From the NCBI GenBank assembly GCA_035222895.1, contig JAVYIG010000163.1, positions 1 to 64,000 on the forward strand: a stretch of 64,000 nt of DNA. The letters run 5' to 3'. Positions 61,801-64,000 of the stretch are shown piece by piece. The notes beneath the pieces were generated by a model, which saw nothing but the letters and a program-made list of their open reading frames with translations, ran no database searches and had not been told where the DNA came from. A program made the translations under genes and the position numbers. The first letter of the stretch is position 1. Every line of letters begins with the position of its first letter. Source of the DNA: Strongylocentrotus droebachiensis. Its lineage: Eukaryota; Echinodermata; Echinoidea; Camarodonta; Strongylocentrotidae.

Positions 61801-63675
61801 ATTTGCAACAGGGGAATGAAATAATTTGTATTAAGGCACTTCACAAAGACGCGTGCTTTAAAGTTGATTACATCAGGAAAATTGTCTATTGATTGCTACA
61901 GCTAACCTTATGGTCTTTAGGATGATTCAAAGTCAATTAGTGTCTTGTAACTTTTTTAAAAAGATAATAATTCTTTCAGTATTAACACCAGTACTTAGTC
62001 AATATAGTCACAACAAGAGATATTTAAATGGAAAACAGTCATATGTCATACGGAACATCTTGCAGGAAACCGCACTATACTGTTTTTACAAGAGCCAAAC
62101 ACAAGAAAAACAAATTATACATAATTGGTAAAATTCAGGAAGGTTTCTGGATTACAGTGCATTTAAAAAACATGTACATTCATCTCATCAAAATTTAATA
62201 CAAATTTAATACACTTCATGTTCTTGTTCTGTTAAATTGCCCACAAATATACATGTAGAATTAATAACACAATCAGACATTCCTCATTATTTTCTTGACA
62301 TGCAATTCTGAGACAGGGTTTGGGAATTGGGGCAAAGCTTATGATTTTAATTTGATGGATTATATTTAAAAGCATTGCAACTTACCTGTCCTCGATGATT
62401 GCATTGCAAAGGTTAATATTGACATGGTAATATATTTTGAGGTAATGAATTCAAGTAAGAGAGAGAAATGAAAGATGACATCTGTGCTTTCTTTCAATAA
62501 ATGCAGACTTACGTTTACAAACTAGCAGCAAACCGATAAGTGTTTTCAAACATTGCTGGACCATCCATAATTTTGAAATAATTAAAACTAAGCAAATAAA
62601 ATATGATTTTCTCTTTCCTTTTAACTACTTTGTATTTTGTTTATGTGCTGCCAGAGTAGGCCAATTTTCTATGTTTTAAATATGGATCAATACAATTATC
62701 CAGCTATCTATCTATCTATCTATCTATCTATTATACATTATATTTAAAGCACTAAATAAATTAAAATAAAACATTGTGCAGAATTATCTAAAAACAGTGA
62801 TACCACTGCTACAAATATACATGTATGTATGTAACTGCTCACAGTAATTTTGTCTTCCATTGCATAACAAAAAAGTGCTGGCATTATTCTTTTGATGAAT
62901 AGTGGAAAGAAAAATTCTTACAATGTACACATGTACGAGGCTCAGTGTACTTAATTTTGTTTTGTTTACAAAGCCTGTCTTAACAACATGCATCATCCAG
63001 CTATAGACATGTACAGATAGAGTTGTTGGCAATAACACAGAGCGAGGAACAAATGACACGTTTAATACATAAGTGCAAAGGAACCTTACATCTTACATGC
63101 ATGTACAGCTAAAGCCGGGGTAATAATCTCCAAGTTTGGAAGCGCTTAGTGATTCTAATAAGCGCTTTGTATGATCTACATGTAGGCAAGGAGGGAAGGA
63201 GTGGGTGGGGGTCAGGGGGTCAGCATGTACAGTAGGTGTCGTTTTCTTTTAATAGTCCAATTCACCAGTACTAGTGTCAAAGCCAGGAATATGTTATTTC
63301 AAAAAAGCAAACAACAACAAAAAATATTTCTATTAAATAATCTTGGTTGGTAACTTTGTTTGACAAAAATTTTAAACAGTGTATCTTCTGTAAAATGTTT
63401 TGTGCTTTAATAATGCGATGCAATTTGAATAACATCACAGAGAGAATATTCATCTGGGCATAGGGTTAGATGGCTGGGTGCAACTGCAAATCAATTCCAA
63501 ACAAAACAAATGTGAACTAAAAGCAGTGCACTGACAGTTAGTGTCCAAGCAAACTAATCCACTGGAACACACATTATACCTCTGCCTCGTGTCTTAGGCA
63601 CTGGCCGTGCTCTCGCCTTCTTTCCCTTCCCTTTTTCCTTTTTTCTCTCAGTTCTAACTTCTTCCTGCTCATCAT
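38305..63675 (-). CDS. Large unnamed multi-domain membrane protein (3' part of gene, 23 exons seen, 5' end outside window)
   Basis: I do not recognise this gene. Exons, 5' to 3' on the minus strand: 63675-63580, 61533-61465, 59144-59076, 58489-58403, 57878-57765, 56392-56135, 55229-54973, 54462-54301, 53782-53672, 52021-51880, 50987-50845, 50133-49964, 49209-49078, 48268-48120, 47575-47400, 46238-45999, 45357-45218, 44533-44315, 43395-43143, 41865-41699, 40899-40704, 39519-39361, 38652-38305. Every junction is GT/AG and in phase, giving 3857 coding bases (about 1285 codons) with stop TGA at 38307-38305. Order: acidic disordered region, charged coiled coil, beta-rich globular region, acidic/basic linker, about four membrane helices, cytosolic-type tail. 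No enzyme motif is visible. A membrane-anchored scaffold is the most neutral reading. Confidence 0.85.
39648..39909. mobile_element. Hairpin MITE ('gtgtttcacaaaggctaaga')
   Basis: Left arm 'ggggagtgtttcacaaagg', 'gatcgactttaagttggactt' and 'atggcatgcc' pairs with right arm 'ggcctgccatagttaag', 'aacttaaagtcgatc' and 'gatacactcccc'. A related element with the same internal words ('ttagataatattttttcc', 'gtaaatggtga') is at about 48698-48948. It lies in an intron of the minus-strand gene. Confidence 0.85.
40250..40360. repeat. 'atcaatca' low-complexity tract
   Basis: Repeated ATCAATC/AATCAATT words over about 110 bases in an intron of the minus-strand gene. No other feature is seen. Confidence 0.6.
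40879..41560 (-). repeat. Three tandem copies of an exon's acceptor end plus intron
   Basis: 'acgaccgttgttgtgcagcc' (exon edge at 40899) recurs as 'acgactgttgttgtgcagcc' near 41021 and 'gaccgttgttgtgcagcc' near 41290. Each is followed by 'acatgaga', 'agagctcaaaa', 'tctcaacaaa' and 'ctaatattcattc'. The two extra copies keep CAG|GC acceptor-like text, but continuing from the second copy soon meets a stop, so they are probably not used. A poly-A run lies at about 41452-41473. Confidence 0.85.
41699..44533 (-). CDS. Unnamed membrane protein, transmembrane module
   Basis: Exons 44533-44315, 43395-43143 and 41865-41699. Hydrophobic segments in order: FWTLILLLCVIFFVRMYLHY; VILGPLTNVVFLSLLVFICW; KFVIVFAIMTLLDPFLIAII; and LMGILLTVPIIVFLSFLTCV. 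That makes four likely membrane helices, with a polar loop (residues reading RYANTNSDVPIADAAKLYYHF) before the last. Basic residues before the first helix and after the fourth suggest cytosolic flanks. The pattern is not one I can match to a channel or transporter family. Confidence 0.85.
42805..43102. repeat. Two small palindromic MITEs ('ggggcgttgcaag')
   Basis: At about 42811-42914, 'ggggtgttgcaagaaagttg' pairs with 'caactttcttgaaaacgcccc'-like sequence. At about 43015-43100, 'ggggcgttgcaag' and 'ttgcaatcgattgcaa' pair with 'caatcaatcgcaacgcccc'. The same terminal words are used, and the second element ends about 40 bases from an exon donor. Confidence 0.75.
45010..45185. repeat. SINE-tail-like sequence after poly-A
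   Basis: Poly-A (44997-45013), then 'tggttatttatatagcgcccg' and 'tgtcattgcattgcactgcag'. The 'tatatagcgc' word group also occurs at about 10110 and 55460. Probably a decayed SINE. Confidence 0.45.
45218..47575 (-). CDS. Unnamed membrane protein, acidic/basic linker before the membrane helices
   Basis: Exons 47575-47400, 46238-45999 and 45357-45218. The first is Ser/Gly-rich (EEGESSTPREGSSSVGSGS...SMKDNDSLKL). The second holds an acidic run (DTDSESDDDDEDY) flanked by lysines. The third has a strong basic cluster, NQRKKRKKLTHLEE, just before the membrane module, as expected for a cytosolic juxtamembrane segment. The 3' end of the first exon has been copied several times into the next intron (see 46680-47470). 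Confidence 0.82.
45560..45612. repeat. Purine microsatellite with poly-G
   Basis: 'agagagagagaggg', 'agagagaggg' and a run of about 12 G at 45601-45612, in an intron. Confidence 0.85.
45836..45985 (-). mobile_element. Hairpin MITE, inverted copy of 38145-38295
   Basis: 'tttcacaaaacttgtcatcagtg', 'aatgacagtttttgttataagc', 'ctgattggttatcagcag' and 'ggctttgtgaaac' form the reverse complement of the copy beside the stop codon. It ends about 10 bases from the donor of exon 46238-45999. Confidence 0.8.
46680..47470 (-). repeat. Ladder of four to five decaying copies of an exon's 3' end
   Basis: The end of exon 47575-47400 (coding GSIKAGLTSSEGSMKDNDSLKL and its donor) has copies ending at 47234 (donor GTAAG intact, encoding SIKDGLTSSEGSMKDNDSLKL), near 47070 (truncated), at 46861 (SIKAVLTSSKESVEDNDSLKL) and near 46685 (barely recognisable). 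Spacing between the first two is 166 bases, and the intron parts ('ggatctgcctcctccttacc') are repeated too. The copies lack a good in-phase acceptor, so they are probably exon relics. Confidence 0.8.
48120..52021 (-). CDS. Unnamed membrane protein, beta-rich globular region (possibly C2-like)
   Basis: Exons 52021-51880, 50987-50845, 50133-49964, 49209-49078 and 48268-48120. Alternating hydrophobic text such as PIQIKLKCLRGVKDKLPG, RFILMTSLYDRLGGHVLRW, GMVLVFELFLLRGTLLP, KVVAWGVFPICDGQFEVLQG and YITPMLRGEVD suggests a beta-sandwich. The 'V.WG.FP...G....G....P.L.G' pattern recalls C2-type domains in some ciliary scaffold proteins. That likeness is by eye only and could be wrong. No Ca2+-binding aspartate cluster is evident. 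Confidence 0.75.
48698..48948. mobile_element. Hairpin MITE related to 39648-39909
   Basis: Ends 'ggcgtgtttcacaaagactaag' and 'cttagtctttctgaaacatcccc', with 'ttagataatattttttcc' and 'ccagtaaatggtga' between them. Intronic in the minus-strand gene. Confidence 0.8.
48985..49065. repeat. (CAT)n microsatellite
   Basis: 'tcatcatcatcatcatcatc', then 'catcaccatcaccac' and 'tcatcatcatcatt'. It ends about 10 bases before exon 49209-49078 on the plus strand (just past its donor on the gene strand). Confidence 0.9.
49605..49905 (+). repeat. tRNA-derived SINE, plus strand
   Basis: An A-box-like 'tggtgtggtggttct', then the B box 'ggttgcgagttcgaatctc', a body with 'gtgaatggggacctggtagg' and 'agagcgctcagagacatc', and an 'atttattattat' tail at about 49890-49905. 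This is a complete-looking SINE, antisense to the host gene, and it ends about 55 bases from the donor of exon 50133-49964. Confidence 0.8.
50212..50406 (+). mobile_element. TTAA-flanked ~195-bp MITE, copy 3
   Basis: TTAAAGCCCC...GGGGCTTTAA with 'agctacttgcgccctctata' and 'ttggtcccccatgatcccc'. Same family as 18176-18371. It lies upstream (gene sense) of exon 50133-49964. Confidence 0.85.
50775..50830. repeat. Pyrimidine (C-rich) tract
   Basis: 'ctcccccctcctccacccccctccccccccccccctc' type sequence just beyond the donor of exon 50987-50845. Confidence 0.85.
51305..51350 (+). repeat. 10-bp tandem repeat 'atacaaagat'
   Basis: The unit 'tacaaagata' is repeated about four to five times, then followed by poly-A at 51364-51378. 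Intronic. Confidence 0.85.
52140..52312. repeat. Near-perfect 173-bp palindrome
   Basis: It starts GGCCCGAATTCACAAAGC and ends with the reverse complement GCTTTGTGAATTCGGGCC. Pairing continues through 'aaggtttgagctcaaacc', 'cttttgtttcgccaaacc' and 'ttgttatttacaaacc' to the centre. It is an intronic hairpin MITE whose ends again contain 'ttcacaaag'. Confidence 0.92.
52735..53515. repeat. ~145-bp tandem repeat array with TGACCTTTGACC words inside a 'gcctccg' inverted-end element
   Basis: About four units share 'tttttgcatacataatgagc', 'tgacctttgacc', 'catgacccaaaatctaatca', 'ggctctgcaaga' and 'ggaatccatcaatcggttct'. The 'cataatgagc' word is at 53011, 53161 and 53305, with a diverged first unit near 52871. 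The array is flanked by 'aatgatgcctccgtc' at the left and 'cggaggcataat' at the right, and is followed by (GGAC)n at 53445-53465. It is intronic in the minus-strand gene. Confidence 0.85.
53672..54462 (-). CDS. Unnamed membrane protein, charged coiled-coil exons
   Basis: Exons 54462-54301 and 53782-53672. They encode EEERRLRDEHIAYQQQEAQL...LLKEERSKKHVTDVMKKKRK and ELSLQRERLLQDQLHKSF...KRSLEIRKGEVK: long, highly charged, helix-forming text with hydrophobic residues at heptad-like spacing. This fits a coiled coil that could mediate self-association or partner binding. Confidence 0.85.
54973..58489 (-). CDS. Unnamed membrane protein, acidic disordered exons
   Basis: Exons 58489-58403, 57878-57765, 56392-56135 and 55229-54973. 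The peptide is strongly acidic and low in hydrophobics, e.g. DGPEGDEPQDENDPSPDG, EVKKSDDDDAAEMMVVKL and NLEEYDDADPKDFGIEVESD. The last exon turns into more ordered text (LPNLENLIGTLEEGDSELY, RQELEEEQIDPYIDRFED). Exons up to 56392-56135 are phase 1 at both ends, so gain or loss of single exons keeps the frame. Confidence 0.82.
55430..55520 (-). repeat. SINE-tail fragment ('tatatagcgcacatatcc')
   Basis: (AAT)n, then 'ggatatttatatagcgcacatatccaccatgcatggtgctcaaggcgct'-type text. The related fragment at 14455-14525 has 'aaagcgcacatatcc'. A truncated SINE. Confidence 0.6.
55942..56113 (-). mobile_element. TTAA-flanked MITE, copy 4 (at a splice donor of the minus-strand gene)
   Basis: TTAAAGGCC...GGCCTTTAA in reverse orientation relative to 18176-18371, with 'catgggggaccaacaggcac' and 'tgttttctatacagagggagc'. 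It begins 21 bases after the exon 56392-56135 in gene direction, and has the same orientation relative to its host gene as copy 1 has in lipin. Confidence 0.85.
57150..57690. mobile_element. Foldback element built of ~20-bp tandem repeats that switch strand at the centre
   Basis: From about 57150 to 57425 a degenerate unit like 'catttggtctaataat' repeats every 20-22 bases. From about 57445 to 57690 the reverse complement ('attagaccaaatga', 'agtagacaaaatga') repeats at the same spacing. The switch is near 57430-57450 ('aatattgcatcaaatgattattagacc'). The architecture resembles the sea urchin TU foldback family, whose inverted repeats contain short tandem repeats. That likeness is structural; no sequence comparison was possible. 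No ORF is inside. Confidence 0.85.
58530..60913. repeat. 2384-bp tandem duplication, unit 1
   Basis: It runs from 'caggcatgtaaaagtagg' to 'aggaatatgttatttcaa' and is repeated at 60919-63302 with a constant offset of 2389. I found no difference on reading the two through, including a (CTAT)n microsatellite of equal length in both (60315 and 62704). It contains the 69-bp exon 59144-59076. A 5-base spacer, CGCCT (60914-60918), separates the units. Confidence 0.95.
59076..59144 (-). CDS. Duplicated 69-bp symmetric exon, copy 1
   Basis: It encodes AVEVEAPEVQADELFVEPQVEDA across phase-1 boundaries (acceptor '...ttag', donor 'gtaag'). Because its length is 23 codons and both ends are phase 1, the mRNA stays in frame with one or two copies. 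The peptide is acidic and probably disordered. Confidence 0.82.
60919..63302. repeat. 2384-bp tandem duplication, unit 2
   Basis: Second copy of 58530-60913, carrying exon 61533-61465. The sequence diverges at 63303 ('aaaagcaaacaacaac'). This could be a very recent real duplication or an assembly artefact. Confidence 0.95.
61465..61533 (-). CDS. Duplicated 69-bp symmetric exon, copy 2
   Basis: Identical in sequence, splice sites and phase to 59144-59076. If both are used, the protein has a perfect 23-residue tandem repeat in its acidic region. Confidence 0.8.
63580..63675 (-). CDS. Unnamed membrane protein, most upstream exon in the window
   Basis: A 96-bp exon, phase 1 at both ends, encoding DEQEEVRTERKKEKGKGKKARARPVPKTRGR-type text split by charge: acidic then strongly basic. 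It has acceptor '...aatag' and donor 'gtataa'. The upstream exons and start codon lie beyond the window. Confidence 0.7.
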
Positions 63676-63804
63676 CTATTCACAAAGACATGATCACAAA
63701 CATGACATATATTTGATTGTATTTGTTGTCATGTTAAAATTCATTCCTAAATTATTACTGTTTCATAAATTCCCTAACTTTTAGGCATGCCTTTAGTCAT
63801 CAGG

Positions 63805-63935
63805 GCAGGGTCTCACGAAACCATCATAAATACAAGTTCACCGACATCCCATTGAAATGCGTGTTAAACTTAATACACGCAATTCAATGGGATGTCGTTG
63901 GACTTGTACTTATGACGGTTTCGTGAGATGCTGCC
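63805..63935. mobile_element. Hairpin MITE ('tctcacgaaaccatcataa')
   Basis: Left 'gggcagggtctcacgaaacc', 'aagttcaccgacatcccattg' and 'aatgcgtgt' pairs with right 'acacgcaattcaatgggatgtcgttgg', 'acttatgacggtttcgtgaga' and 'tgctgccc'. Related to about 9205-9368. Confidence 0.85.
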
Positions 63936-64000
63936 CAGCTGCTCAAAGAAGGCTGTAAGAGCTGTGTATTGCCAACAACAGTAACTGCTTTCTCGTGGAA

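Overview
This is a 64 kb piece of an AT-rich animal nuclear genome. Genes are split by GT/AG introns. Between the exons lie tRNA-derived SINEs, foldback/MITE elements, microsatellites and many CATGTACATG-like words. The repeat style (short SINEs carrying 'tatatagcgc', hairpin MITEs ending in 'gtttcacaaag', a foldback element built of short tandem repeats) together with an invertebrate-type lipin suggests an echinoderm, probably a sea urchin. The species is an inference.

Layout. 1-14.5 kb: no recognisable protein gene. It holds mobile-element remnants: an inverted repeat of about 1.16 kb (5939-7097), a hAT-like element of about 1.34 kb with a 6-bp target duplication (10598-11937), an inverted partial copy of its interior (about 1255-1790) and a minus-strand SINE (about 9590-9740). 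14.6-31.6 kb, + strand: a complete lipin gene (phosphatidate phosphatase). Its 16 coding exons join in frame at every junction to give 978 codons plus stop, from the N-LIP domain to the C-LIP/HAD domain with DIDGT. A 3'UTR of about 3.8 kb probably ends near 35.35 kb. 35.4-38.3 kb: tail-to-tail intergenic/3'UTR DNA. 38.3-63.7 kb, - strand: the 3' part (at least 23 exons, about 1285 codons, 5' end outside the window) of a large gene I cannot name. It encodes an acidic disordered N-terminal region, a charged coiled coil, a beta-rich possibly C2-like globular region, a second acidic/basic linker, about four membrane helices and a cytosolic-type tail.

The two genes converge. Nothing in the sequence links their functions: lipin makes diacylglycerol from phosphatidate, and the second protein looks like a membrane-anchored scaffold.

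Most notable: (i) an apparently identical 2384-bp tandem duplication in the second gene that duplicates a symmetric 69-bp exon, so the frame survives; (ii) one ~195-bp TTAA-flanked MITE lying just past splice donors in both unrelated genes, in the same relative orientation and frame, so intron retention would give both proteins nearly the same tail; (iii) a foldback element made of ~20-bp tandem repeats that switch strand at its centre; (iv) three separate tandem duplications that copied splice sites into neighbouring introns; (v) the unnamed multi-domain membrane protein itself.
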